DNA of 64,000 nucleotides from Mycobacteroides chelonae CCUG 47445 (GTDB lineage Bacteria; Actinomycetota; Actinomycetes; Mycobacteriales; Mycobacteriaceae): NCBI RefSeq assembly GCF_001632805.1, contig NZ_CP007220.1, positions 3,472,001 to 3,536,000 of the forward strand, read 5' to 3'. Shown piece by piece: positions 56,117 to 64,000 of this stretch (position 1 is its first letter; each line of letters starts with the position of its first letter). The notes under the pieces were generated by a model. It saw only the letters and a program-made list of their open reading frames with translations, ran no database searches and was not told where the DNA came from. The position numbers and the translations under genes were made by a program.

Positions 56117-57583
56117 ATGTCGAGGCGTCGCCGAATCTCCGTGGTTTTGATGACCTCGGCCGTTATCGGCTCAAGCGTCGCCATCGATGTTGCGCCCATG
56201 GCGTATGCCGACCCATGCACCGGCCCTGCCGCGGGTCTGCAGCCGCCCACTCCGGTTCCCGACGAAGGCATACCCGGACAGGCTCCCCCGATCGGCCGCC
56301 GACCCGCTGGCGCCAATGACAAAGCCCCACTGCCGGAGCTGGGCAAGCTGCCGCTGGCCATCCTCAAGCAGGTCCTGCCTCAACAGAGCGCCAAGAAGAA
56401 GCCGGGTTGGGCTCAGGAGCTGGCACGGCCGGCCCTGCCCAACCCCCCGGAGCCCGGCTCACCGAACAATCTGCAGGATCAACAGGCCGCAGCCGTCGCT
56501 CCCGCTCCCGCGGCTCCTGCCGTCGGTCCGGCCGCCGAGGCCGCCGTCTCCCCGAGCACTTCGGTCGTTGGCTGGGTGACCGGAGTGGACACCGGCGCCA
56601 ACACCCTTCAGAAGTTCAGCATCTCCGGTACTGACCTCGGAATCATGTGGGACAACGGCGATTCCGCCGGCCGCCAGGTGCTGATGGCCTTTGGCGATAC
56701 CTACGGATACTGCGGAATGAGAAGCCAGCAGTGGCGGTACAACACCCTGCTGCGCACCCAGGACAAGTCGCTTTCACGCGGCCTTGCCGTGGCGGACGGG
56801 TCGACCTCCAACCCGTACGCCGGATCTCCACAGTCACGCCCGGGCTACTCCAAGCAGATCATCCCGCCCATCAAGTGGGCCGCTCAGGAGCGGGGCATCA
56901 TTCCCACGGCCGCCATCTCCGTCGGACGTACGCAGTACATGAACTACATGTCCATCAAGAGCTGGGACAGCGCCGGGGAATGGACCACCAACTACTCGGC
57001 GACCGCGGTGTCCAACGACAACGGTCAGAACTGGAAGACCTTTCCGCAGAGCATCCGTCCGGCCTCCCCCGACGCCATCAGCCAGGTTCCCTTCACGCCG
57101 GGAAATGAGAACTTTCAGCAGGCCGCATACGTCAAGGGCAACGACGGCTACATCTACATCTTCGGAACCCCCTCCGGGCGAAGCGGATCCGGCTTCGTCT
57201 CACGCGCGTTGCCCGGCAACCTGCCCGATGCCGCCAAGCATGAGTTCTGGAACACCGACCGGGGCTCCTGGGTGCCGGGCGACCCCAACGCGGCGACCCC
57301 GATCATCTCGGGCCCGGTGGGTGAGATGTCAGCGCAATACAACACCTACCTCAAGAAGTACCTGGTGATGTACGGCGATAAGCAGGGAGACGTGCTGCTC
57401 TCGACTTCCCCGGCACCGCAGGGCCCGTGGAGTCCACCGCAGGTCATCGTCACCGAGTCACAGATGCCGGGTGGCCCCTACGCGCCATACCTGCATCCGT
57501 GGACAACCGGCAAGGAGCTGTACTTCAACTTGTCGCTGTGGTCGGCCTACAACGTGATGTTGATGCGCACAACACTGCCGTAA
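56117..57583 (+). CDS. Secreted DUF4185 protein, possible endo-D-arabinanase (GH183)
   Basis: A 488-residue exported protein: basic SRRRR, a hydrophobic signal with APMAYA cleavage site, a Pro/Ala-rich linker, then the DUF4185 beta-propeller domain with MWDNGDSAGRQVLMAFGDTYG, GMRSQQWRYNTLLRTQD, the YNTYLKKYLVMYGD blade and PGGPYAPYLHPW. DUF4185 proteins were recently shown to include mycobacterial endo-D-arabinanases (GH183), so cutting of arabinogalactan or lipoarabinomannan is a reasonable guess. ATG 56117 is preferred over upstream starts because it gives a normal signal peptide. Confidence 0.83.
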   Translation: MSRRRRISVVLMTSAVIGSSVAIDVAPMAYADPCTGPAAGLQPPTPVPDEGIPGQAPPIGRRPAGANDKAPLPELGKLPLAILKQVLPQQSAKKKPGWAQELARPALPNPPEPGSPNNLQDQQAAAVAPAPAAPAVGPAAEAAVSPSTSVVGWVTGVDTGANTLQKFSISGTDLGIMWDNGDSAGRQVLMAFGDTYGYCGMRSQQWRYNTLLRTQDKSLSRGLAVADGSTSNPYAGSPQSRPGYSKQIIPPIKWAAQERGIIPTAAISVGRTQYMNYMSIKSWDSAGEWTTNYSATAVSNDNGQNWKTFPQSIRPASPDAISQVPFTPGNENFQQAAYVKGNDGYIYIFGTPSGRSGSGFVSRALPGNLPDAAKHEFWNTDRGSWVPGDPNAATPIISGPVGEMSAQYNTYLKKYLVMYGDKQGDVLLSTSPAPQGPWSPPQVIVTESQMPGGPYAPYLHPWTTGKELYFNLSLWSAYNVMLMRTTLP

Positions 57584-57601
57584 TCCGCTGACGTCAGCCT
57601 G

Positions 57602-58795
57602 CTAGATCCGCTCGATGATGGTCGCATTGGCCAAACCGCCCGCCTCACACATGGTTTGCAGGCCGTAGCGTCCGCCGGTCTGCTCCAACACCGATATCAG
57701 CGTCGTCATCAACCGCCCGCCGCTGGCCCCCAGCGGATGCCCGAGGGCGGTGGCGCCGCCGTTGATGTTGACCTTGGACAGATCTGCGCCGGTCTCCGCC
57801 TGCCAGGCCAGAACCACCGAGGCAAAGGCCTCGTTGACCTCGAAGGCGTCGATATCCGCCACCGATAGACCTGCGCGGTCAAGGACTTTCGCGGTCGCGG
57901 GGATGACTCCCGTAAGCATGTACAACGGATCATCACCCACCACCGCCACCGAATGCACGCGGGCCCGCGGAGTCAGCCCGAGGCGCTTGGCGGTCTCGCT
58001 GGAGGTGATGAGCACAGCCGATGCGCCATCGTTGATCGGCGAGGAGTTACCCGCCGTCACCTTCCATTCAATCTGCGGGAAGCGTTGCTCCCACAACTCA
58101 TTACGGAAGGCGGGTTTGAGCCCCGCCAAGACGTCCACAGTGGTCGATGGCCTCACCGATTCGTCGCTGAGTACCTCAACCAACTCGCCATCGACGGTGG
58201 GGGCCTTGATCGGCACCACATCGCGCGCGAATCTCCCCTCGGCCCAGGCCTGTGCGGCGCGACGGTGACTCTCGGCCGCGAAGGCATCCAGATCCTGGCG
58301 CGACAGGTTCCACTTCTTGGCGATCAGTTCCGCGCTAATGCCCTGCGGGACGAGCCCTTCCGGATAGCGACCGGCAACCGCCGAGCCGAAAAAGTCCTTG
58401 CCCAGGCTCTGGCTGCCCATGGGCACTCGACTCATCGACTCGATACCCGAGGCGATCACGACGTCGTAGGCACCAGCGATAACCCCTTGCGCAGCAAAGT
58501 GAATGGCCTGTTGACTGCTGCCACATTGCCGATCCACGGTGACCGCCGGGGTGGTCTCGGGCAACCCCGCGGCCAGCGCCGCCCACCTCGCGGTGTTGGA
58601 ACTCTGCTCCCCTACCTGCCCGACCGCACCACTGATGACGTCGTCTACGAGAGCCGGGTCTATCCCGGTACGTTCAACGAGTGCGCGAATGGCGTGTGCG
58701 TGTAGATCGACCGGGTGCACGCCCGAGAGTGATCCCCCGGGCTTTCCCTTTCCGACGGGTGTACGCACCGCGTCGACGATCACTGCGTCTCTCAT
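57602..58795 (-). CDS. Thiolase (acetyl-CoA acetyltransferase)
   Basis: A 397-residue thiolase. The acyl-accepting cysteine is in TVDRQCGSSQQA, the catalytic histidine in NGGATALGHPLGASG, and the second cysteine in the C-terminal MCEAGGLANATII (where the family usually has CxGxG). Degradative type by length. It is divergent from the HxlR gene and probably under its control through the repeats between them. Confidence 0.9.
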   Translation of the reverse strand: MRDAVIVDAVRTPVGKGKPGGSLSGVHPVDLHAHAIRALVERTGIDPALVDDVISGAVGQVGEQSSNTARWAALAAGLPETTPAVTVDRQCGSSQQAIHFAAQGVIAGAYDVVIASGIESMSRVPMGSQSLGKDFFGSAVAGRYPEGLVPQGISAELIAKKWNLSRQDLDAFAAESHRRAAQAWAEGRFARDVVPIKAPTVDGELVEVLSDESVRPSTTVDVLAGLKPAFRNELWEQRFPQIEWKVTAGNSSPINDGASAVLITSSETAKRLGLTPRARVHSVAVVGDDPLYMLTGVIPATAKVLDRAGLSVADIDAFEVNEAFASVVLAWQAETGADLSKVNINGGATALGHPLGASGGRLMTTLISVLEQTGGRYGLQTMCEAGGLANATIIERI

Positions 58796-58851
58796 TGCCC
58801 TGCCTCCTGAATTCGCCGTTGAACTCCTCTTCTGCCGGTATACGCGCAGTC

Positions 58852-58912
58852 AGTTGGAATTCACAACTAACTGTGACCAAGTGCATAACGTGCTAAGTTG
58901 GATTTCACGACT
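58852..58912. promoter_or_regulatory. Paired HxlR operator candidates
   Basis: AGTTGGAATTCACAACT (58852-58868) and AGTTGGATTTCACGACT (58896-58912) are direct repeats, identical at 15 of 17 positions, 44 bases apart. The first is itself nearly palindromic (AGTTG...CAACT). They fill the divergent thiolase-HxlR promoter; the second touches the HxlR ATG, suggesting autorepression. Confidence 0.6.
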
Positions 58913-59338
58913 ATGAGAAACTGCTCGATCGCGAATGCCCTCGATGTGATCGGGGAACGCTGGACCCTGCTGGCCCTGCGCGAGATCATGCTGGGCAGTC
59001 GACGGTTCGACGAGATCGTTCGCAACACCGGCGCCAGCCGCGACATTCTGGCCGCCAGGCTGCGCAAGCTCGTGGACGCGGGCGTGCTGGAGAAGCGCCA
59101 GTACGAACAGCGCCCTCCCCGCTATGAATACCTGCTGACTGAATCGGGGCGCGCGCTGCGGCCAGTGCTGTTCGCCTTGATGGACTGGGGCGACAGGTTC
59201 GTCACGCAGGGCCCCCCGCCCAGCGTCTGGGAACACCAATGCGGGTCGGTGCTGCATATCCATCCGGCCTGCGAAAGTTGCGGAGAGACAGTGACCTTCG
59301 ACGACATCACGGCGCGGAGAATCGGCGAGGTCCGATGA
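58913..59338 (+). CDS. HxlR-family transcriptional regulator
   Basis: A 141-residue winged-helix protein: CSIANALDVIGERWTLLALREIMLGSRRFDEI (HxlR N-terminal helices), the recognition region ASRDILAARLRKLVDAGVLEKRQY, and the wing PPRYEYLLTESGRAL. A C-terminal HPACESCGETV segment with CxxC could bind a metal. ATG 58913 lies directly after the second repeat; TTG 58898 is an alternative. The next gene is coupled by ATGA. Confidence 0.9.
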   Translation: MRNCSIANALDVIGERWTLLALREIMLGSRRFDEIVRNTGASRDILAARLRKLVDAGVLEKRQYEQRPPRYEYLLTESGRALRPVLFALMDWGDRFVTQGPPPSVWEHQCGSVLHIHPACESCGETVTFDDITARRIGEVR

Positions 59339-59850
59339 GCTCAAAGCCTTTGACGTATCAGCCCGCGGGGGCCACATGCCTGGCCGAAAGTGGCTGGCCA
59401 GCCACCCCGTCCGCCCTACGACGATTCGAGCAGACCGTCCCCGTCGGACACGGAAACCACGCATGGCAAGAGGCTTCGCAAGCGGTACTGAACTGGGGTG
59501 TCAAGCGCCGCAGCGGGTTCCGGGTGAATCCGGAGGGCGCTGCGCATGAGGGCACCGAGTTCCAGATCAGCCTCGGATGGGGTCCATTCAGCGTTCACGA
59601 GCCGGTACGCGTTGTCGCCGTGACCAACACCAACAACCGGTGCGGTTTTGCGTACGGCACATTGCCGGGCCATCCCGTGTCGGGCGAGGAAGCATTCATC
59701 GTGCACCGGAACGGCGACGGGACGGTGTTTCTCACGCTGCGCTCGTTGACGCAGCCCGCACCATCCGGATTCTGGCGGCTGGTGTTTCCGGCGCTTCTGT
59801 TGGCGCAACGGGTCTTCCGCCGCCGATACTTACGGTCGCTGTCCTCCTAG
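59335..59850 (+). CDS. DUF1990 protein
   Basis: A 171-residue protein. LTYQPAGATCLAESG, the GHGNHAWQEASQAVLNWGVKRRSGF stretch, GTEFQISLGWGPFSVHEPVRVV and GFAYGTLPGHPVSGEEAFIVHR follow the DUF1990 pattern, which has no established function. Its ATG overlaps the HxlR stop (ATGA), so both are in one operon and its control by HxlR is likely. The 3' end overlaps the LysR gene by four bases. Confidence 0.84.
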   Translation: MSSKPLTYQPAGATCLAESGWPATPSALRRFEQTVPVGHGNHAWQEASQAVLNWGVKRRSGFRVNPEGAAHEGTEFQISLGWGPFSVHEPVRVVAVTNTNNRCGFAYGTLPGHPVSGEEAFIVHRNGDGTVFLTLRSLTQPAPSGFWRLVFPALLLAQRVFRRRYLRSLSS

Positions 59851-60755
59851 GCGTCCGACGACGCAAGGTCCACCAACGCACGTGCCGGTCCTGTCGGCGC
59901 AGCACCCGGTCGCCACACCGCCCGAAACTGGCGTGTGAAGTCGGTACCGTCGGCGAGCGTCACCTCGACCAGCGTCCCCGCCAACAGTTCGGGTGCCGCG
60001 ATGAGGCGGCTGATCACCGCGGGTGCCAATCCCGTTGCCGCGGCCGCTTTGATCGCGGCTGCTGAACCCAACTCCGCCGCCGGTGCCGCCGGCTGACACA
60101 CCTGGCTCAGCACCTCCCAGACTGTGTCGCGGGTTCCCGAACCCGGCTCACGCATGAGCAGCGGGGTGGTGGCGAGTTCACGGAGCGTCACCGGCTTGCG
60201 GCGCCGCGCCCACTTGTGTCCCTGCCCCACCACGATGACCAGCTCGTCGGCGCCCAGCACCTCCCCGGCCAGGCCGGCAGGTGCGTGCGGTCCCTCGATG
60301 AATCCCAGGGTCGCGCTTCCGGCCCGCACCAGCTCGCACACCTGTTGCGTATTGCCAACTTCGAGGGACACCGGGACATCCGCATGTCGTGCGCGAAGTG
60401 CCGTGAGCCACAGCGGTATCCGGTAATCGGCGATGGTGCGCGAGGCGGCGACCACCAGGCGGGGCGTGTGACCGGAATGCAGAGCCGCCACGCCCGCAAC
60501 GAACTCGCGCGCTGCTGCCAAGACCGGGGCGGCATGGCCGACCACCGCAAGTCCGGCGTCGGTCAGCCGCGACCCGGTGGGACCTCGCTCCAGCAGCACC
60601 AGCCGCAGACGGCGTTCCAGTGCCCGCATTCGCATGCTGGCCGCGGGCTGGGAGATGCCGTGCATGCGTGCTGCCGCCCCGAGGCTGCCCGTCTCGGCAA
60701 CGGACACCAGCAGGTCCAGCACGTCGAGGTCGGGCGTGCCCGGAGGGAGAGGCAT
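59847..60755 (-). CDS. LysR-family transcriptional regulator
   Basis: A 302-residue LTTR with the N-terminal helix-turn-helix LLVSVAETGSLGAAARMHGISQPAASMRMRALERRL and a periplasmic-binding-like effector domain (VVGQGHKWA; LMREPGSGTRDTVWEVL, typical of the CysL/CbbR branch). It is divergent from the nucleoside deaminase gene, a 64-base gap that fits a single LTTR site, so that gene is the likely target. Confidence 0.9.
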   Translation of the reverse strand: MPLPPGTPDLDVLDLLVSVAETGSLGAAARMHGISQPAASMRMRALERRLRLVLLERGPTGSRLTDAGLAVVGHAAPVLAAAREFVAGVAALHSGHTPRLVVAASRTIADYRIPLWLTALRARHADVPVSLEVGNTQQVCELVRAGSATLGFIEGPHAPAGLAGEVLGADELVIVVGQGHKWARRRKPVTLRELATTPLLMREPGSGTRDTVWEVLSQVCQPAAPAAELGSAAAIKAAAATGLAPAVISRLIAAPELLAGTLVEVTLADGTDFTRQFRAVWRPGAAPTGPARALVDLASSDA

Positions 60756-60819
60756 AAGTACAGTTTATGAGGTTCCGCCAAAATGCCTGGTAATTGCCCC
60801 TGATTACGATGAGAAGGCT

Positions 60820-61293
60820 ATGGACGACACCGATATCCGCCACCTGCGGCGCTGCGTCGAACTGGCCGCCGAGGCCCTCGACGCGGGCGACGAACCGTTT
60901 GGGTCACTACTCACCGGACCCGATGGCGCCGTGCTGACCGAAGATCGCAACCGCGTCGGTGGAGGCGATTCGACGCGCCATCCCGAGTTCGAACTCGCAC
61001 GGTGGTCCGCCGAACACCTTTCAGCAGGCGAGCGCGCGGCATCCACCGTCTACACCTCTGGTGAGCATTGCCCGATGTGTTCGGCGGCCCATGCCTGGGT
61101 CGGTCTAGGACGGATCGTGTACGCCAGCTCCTCGGCCCAGCTGACGCAGTGGCTCACCGCGCTTGGTGCGCCCCCAAGTCCGGTCGCGGCGCTGTCGATC
61201 AATGCGGTGGCCCCCGATATCGAGACCGACGGTCCGGCGCCGGATCTCGCGGAAGAGGTACACGCCTTGCATGTCCGTTTCCGCAACGGCTGA
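60820..61293 (+). CDS. Nucleoside/cytidine deaminase-family protein
   Basis: A 157-residue zinc deaminase: the HxE motif is in TRHPEFELARW (His-Pro-Glu) and the PCxxC site in EHCPMCSAAHAW. It resembles guanine or cytosine-type CDA-fold deaminases with EPFGSLL near the start. Substrate unknown. It is divergent from the LysR gene; a four-base gap separates it from the convergent LCP gene. Confidence 0.86.
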   Translation: MDDTDIRHLRRCVELAAEALDAGDEPFGSLLTGPDGAVLTEDRNRVGGGDSTRHPEFELARWSAEHLSAGERAASTVYTSGEHCPMCSAAHAWVGLGRIVYASSSAQLTQWLTALGAPPSPVAALSINAVAPDIETDGPAPDLAEEVHALHVRFRNG

Positions 61294-61298
61294 TCAGC

Positions 61299-62879
61299 TC
61301 ACTTGACGCACGCGACGCCGTCAGCACCCATCTGGCTCAAGTCGGTCGGCGCTGGCGCCTGAACACCGGTTCCCGTTGCGGCCACTGCGGTCATCACGTC
61401 GCTGGAATTGGCCTCCGCCGACGAATCGGCCTTCTTACCGGCACTGTGGTGCGCAATGTAGTCGTCCGCAGGAAACTGCGAGCCCACCGTCAACTGGACC
61501 GTTCCGGGTGCGACCGCACCGGATTCCGTCATCGGCAGGTGCAGTTGATCGGCGAGCGCTTGCGCGCCCTCCTGGGCATCTGAGCCGTACATGATCGAGC
61601 TCTCGGTCGACATGGACTCTGCCGTCGTCGCCCGACCACGCGTGAATCCCCGCGCGGTAAAGGCATCTTCGATCGCTGCACCCAGCCCGTCCCGGTCCGT
61701 CGCATTGACAACGTTGAGCACTATGGGCGCCGACAGAGAAACCGCCGTCGGCGGCGCGGCCGCAGCGGGCGGCGCGGGAGGGATATCGGCGGAGAAGCGG
61801 TCGTGCACGATCTGCCGGATCGTGGGCAGATCGACGATGTTGACGTCCGAACCGTTGGCATCGTGGCCGAAGTCAGAGATGGGCAGCGTGTAAAAAGCCA
61901 TCGGCCTCTTGGTCAGTTGCGAGGCGCGCGCGGCGAAGTCGACGAGGTTGAGCCCGGAGTCGATCGCGACGTTCTCGTGTGCGACATTCAGGATGTTGCG
62001 TATCGCAGCGGGATTGGACATCACCCCGCCCTTACGAACCGCGGTCAACAATGACACGAGGAAGGCCTGCTGGCGCCTGGTGCGGTCCATATCCGTAAAC
62101 GAGCCGTCGTTTTCGTCCCGTCGTTGCCTGACAAAGGCCATCGCCTGGGATGCGTCGATCTGCTGAACGCCCTCGTGGAAGTTGGCCCCGGAGAACTCGT
62201 CGATCGTGTCGTGGTTCAGGCACACGGTGATGGGCTGCACCGCCTTGGCGATCTGGAAGAACGCGGCAAGGGTCACCTCCACGAAATGATCGATCGGCAC
62301 ACCCAGAAAGTTGCTCACCGTGTCGATCTGGGCCTTGCGTCCCGCCTCGCGGGCGGCCTGCTCACGCGCGGTCAGATCGTTGGCGCCCGCCACATCGGAG
62401 CCGCCGCTGGCCTGCCGGTCCAGCGCCTGCTGGTAGGCGAATCCGTACGCCTGCTTGACCTTGCCCTTACACACCGACCCGGGGCAGCCCGCCAAATCCA
62501 CGTAGTCGTCACGCGGGATCGACACCGCCGTCATGGGGCCACCATCGCCCGGGATGTGAACCACAATCAGCACATTGGCGTTGTATCCACCGGACGTCTC
62601 GTCACCGGCGTGCAGCGCGTCGTACATCTCCTGCGGCAGCGGCTGGCCATTTTGGTCGAGCCGACTATCCAGGCCCATGAGCAGGATGTTCTGATCCTGC
62701 CCGGCAGGTGTCAGCACTCCGGGCAACACGTGCGAGGTGATGATCTGCCCGACTGTCGTGTTGTATCCCGCCCAGCCAAAACCCGTGATGGCCATGACAA
62801 ACGCGGCAGCGATACCGGCGACCAGCCGGCCCTTCTGCAGCACCCAGCGCTGCGCCTGCCCAGCGTGTAGATCGCCCAT
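61299..62879 (-). CDS. LytR-CpsA-Psr (LCP) family ligase with LytR_C domain
   Basis: A 526-residue membrane-anchored enzyme: one N-terminal helix (LVAGIAAAFVMAITGFGWAG), the LCP core with ILLMGLDSR, MTAVSIPRDDYVDL, DHFVEVTLAAF and the arginines of MAFVRQRRDENDGSFTDMDRTRRQQAF, and a C-terminal LytR_C domain (VLNVVNATDRDGLGAAIEDAFTARGF). In mycobacteria such proteins ligate arabinogalactan to peptidoglycan. Which of the mycobacterial LCPs (CpsA, Lcp1 or other) it matches I cannot tell. Confidence 0.9.
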   Translation of the reverse strand: MGDLHAGQAQRWVLQKGRLVAGIAAAFVMAITGFGWAGYNTTVGQIITSHVLPGVLTPAGQDQNILLMGLDSRLDQNGQPLPQEMYDALHAGDETSGGYNANVLIVVHIPGDGGPMTAVSIPRDDYVDLAGCPGSVCKGKVKQAYGFAYQQALDRQASGGSDVAGANDLTAREQAAREAGRKAQIDTVSNFLGVPIDHFVEVTLAAFFQIAKAVQPITVCLNHDTIDEFSGANFHEGVQQIDASQAMAFVRQRRDENDGSFTDMDRTRRQQAFLVSLLTAVRKGGVMSNPAAIRNILNVAHENVAIDSGLNLVDFAARASQLTKRPMAFYTLPISDFGHDANGSDVNIVDLPTIRQIVHDRFSADIPPAPPAAAAPPTAVSLSAPIVLNVVNATDRDGLGAAIEDAFTARGFTRGRATTAESMSTESSIMYGSDAQEGAQALADQLHLPMTESGAVAPGTVQLTVGSQFPADDYIAHHSAGKKADSSAEANSSDVMTAVAATGTGVQAPAPTDLSQMGADGVACVK

Positions 62880-63000
62880 AACAGTTGACCATTGTTCTGG
62901 ACAGTCCGGCCAAAACGGGGCAAGCGCGCACCGACCTCTCCGGCGAGTCCTCCCTCAACGTTCCACTGTGAGGTCGGTGTGAATTTGCCAGGGCCGCTCG

Positions 63001-63429
63001 CTAATCCGCCCGGGTGAGCCCCAAAACCGGGATGACGCGGGTGGTCTTGCGTTCGTACTCGGCGAAGTTCTCAAAGCGCTCGGCCTGGAGCCTGTAAATC
63101 CTGTCGCGCTCCTCACCCACCACATCGCGCACCGCCACTGGATAGTGGTTGTCGCCGATCTCCACCGATACCCGATCCGGGTGAGCCAGCGCGTTGTAGT
63201 ACCAACCGGAGCTGTTCTCCCGCCCATTGTTGGAGGCGAATACGTAGATCTCGCCACCCTCGCCGCCCGGCTGATAGGCCATCGGGTTCTGACGGGGCTG
63301 GCCCGACTTGGCACCCACGGTATGCAGGATCAGCATGTCGAATTGCGCAAAGAAGCCGCCGGCACCGCCTGTTTCGCGGATCTCGGTCATGACATTGGCG
63401 TGGAAATCGTTGGGCGTTGTCTCGGTCAT
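63001..63429 (-). CDS. Deazaflavin (F420)-dependent nitroreductase-family protein, Ddn-like
   Basis: A 142-residue flavin/deazaflavin oxidoreductase: LILHTVGAKSGQPRQNPMAY, IYVFASNNGRENSSGWYYNALAHP and VSVEIGDNHYPVAVRDV, the F420-binding Ddn pattern. The family reduces quinones and activates nitroimidazoles; the natural substrate is unknown. ATG 63429 begins the conserved part. The TetR gene upstream on the same strand (28 bases) may regulate it. Confidence 0.88.
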   Translation of the reverse strand: MTETTPNDFHANVMTEIRETGGAGGFFAQFDMLILHTVGAKSGQPRQNPMAYQPGGEGGEIYVFASNNGRENSSGWYYNALAHPDRVSVEIGDNHYPVAVRDVVGEERDRIYRLQAERFENFAEYERKTTRVIPVLGLTRAD

Positions 63430-63457
63430 GCCAGATACAATGTCAACTGGGCTGACA

Positions 63458-64000
63458 CTATTCCGATCGCTGCAAGAAATCTTTGACAATTCTGTCGACG
63501 AACCCGCCGTCGACAGACTCACCCGTCACGATGACGCGGTAGTACAACGGCGCCACCAACCGTTCGGCCAGGCCAGCAACATCCGCATCGGCCGGCAGCT
63601 CCCCTCGCCGCACCGCACGCGCGATCGGAATCTGATCGCGCGCCTGCTGCTCACGTAGATAGCGGGCGCGGAACGCGTCGGCAAGCTGCGGATCATGCTG
63701 CGACTGGCCGATCAAGGCCCGGAACACCGCACCAGCGTCGTCGGTGGTGAGAAATCGTGCGGTGGCGGCCAAGTGGTGCCGCAGGTCGGCTTCGAGGCTG
63801 CCGAGGTCTGGCGGATCGAGCTGGAAGGCGGCATCTTCCAGAAAGACGTCCATCAACACGTCCGCCTTCGAATTCCACCATCGATAGACGGTCTGCTTGG
63901 CCACGCCCGCAGCCTTGGCGATGCCCTCCATGGTGACTCCGGCATAGCCCTTGGCGACCAGCAGATCATCAGCAGCGTGAATGACGGCCTCTCGCGCAGT
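63458..64000 (-). CDS. TetR-family regulator, partial (5' end outside window)
   Basis: 181 codons are visible, open to the window edge. The helix-turn-helix reads TAREAVIHAADDLLVAKGYAGVTMEGIAKAAGVAKQTVYRWWNSKADVLMDVF, followed by a TetR_C-like ligand domain. The ATG at 63931 is internal to the DNA-binding domain and is not the start. It probably controls the downstream Ddn-like gene. Confidence 0.9.
   Translation of the reverse strand, partial: TAREAVIHAADDLLVAKGYAGVTMEGIAKAAGVAKQTVYRWWNSKADVLMDVFLEDAAFQLDPPDLGSLEADLRHHLAATARFLTTDDAGAVFRALIGQSQHDPQLADAFRARYLREQQARDQIPIARAVRRGELPADADVAGLAERLVAPLYYRVIVTGESVDGGFVDRIVKDFLQRSE

Noticed and set aside
1..64000. CRISPR arrays, insertion sequences, integrases, rRNA genes, prophage
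   Set aside because: No regularly spaced repeats, transposase or integrase motifs or rRNA sequence seen on either strand by reading.

Overview
The window is high-GC actinobacterial DNA and fits a rapidly growing mycobacterium, most likely of the Mycobacteroides (M. chelonae/abscessus) group. Support: a CYP136-type P450, a SigC-type ECF sigma factor, F420-dependent enzymes (luciferase-like and Ddn-like), an LCP ligase with a LytR_C tail, a WhiB protein, a DUF4185 protein and dense GTG-start, ATGA-coupled operons. The species call is inference.

Left arm (1-15.2 kb): CYP136 P450; a stand-alone LeuA regulatory-domain protein preceded by what looks like a leucine attenuator; a CobW GTPase; an NAD(P)-binding reductase; an F420 luciferase-like enzyme; SRPBCC; SigC with a divergent PepSY membrane protein and a zinc-finger anti-sigma-like protein; a biuret hydrolase plus NCS1 permease operon; YeiH with a tiny membrane protein; an acyl-CoA ligase coupled to a PASTA lipoprotein; an SDR; and a pyrimidine-dimer glycosylase.

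Core (17.1-39.0 kb): a biosynthetic gene cluster that I do not recognise as a described mycobacterial system. It has a VioA/RebO-like amino-acid oxidase, a VioB/RebD-like dimer synthase, a P450 and a RebC/StaC-size FAD hydroxylase, which are the classes that build chromopyrrolate and indolocarbazole cores. To these it adds a tryptophan-type flavin halogenase with both catalytic residues, two more FAD hydroxylases, a SAM methyltransferase, and a one-module NRPS (C-A-nMT-PCP-E) whose A domain reads as serine. A 922-residue LuxR-type LAL regulator sits at the left edge, as RebR does in rebeccamycin clusters. Two minus-strand operons (methyltransferase-VioB-NRPS, and hydroxylase-halogenase-VioA-hydroxylase-P450) are separated by one plus-strand hydroxylase. 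The simplest reading is a halogenated tryptophan dimer, possibly joined to N-methyl-(D-)serine. No glycosyltransferase, VioE, thioesterase, flavin reductase or exporter is present. A glycoside-hydrolase-like gene coupled to the regulator is broken by an in-frame TAA.

Right arm (39.2-64 kb): SDR, class III sirtuin, membrane acyltransferase, SRPBCC, SpoIIAA-like protein, a probable second pseudogene, a DUF1460 amidase-like protein, WhiB, an alpha/beta hydrolase behind a CsoR-type palindrome, trehalase, tRNA-Ala(GGC) with a clear terminator, an MFS transporter, phosphoglucomutase, YbjQ, tandem carboxylesterases, DUF4185, thiolase, HxlR with repeated operators, DUF1990, LysR, a nucleoside deaminase, LCP ligase, a Ddn-like protein and a TetR gene cut by the window edge. 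No CRISPR array, transposase, integrase or rRNA was seen.
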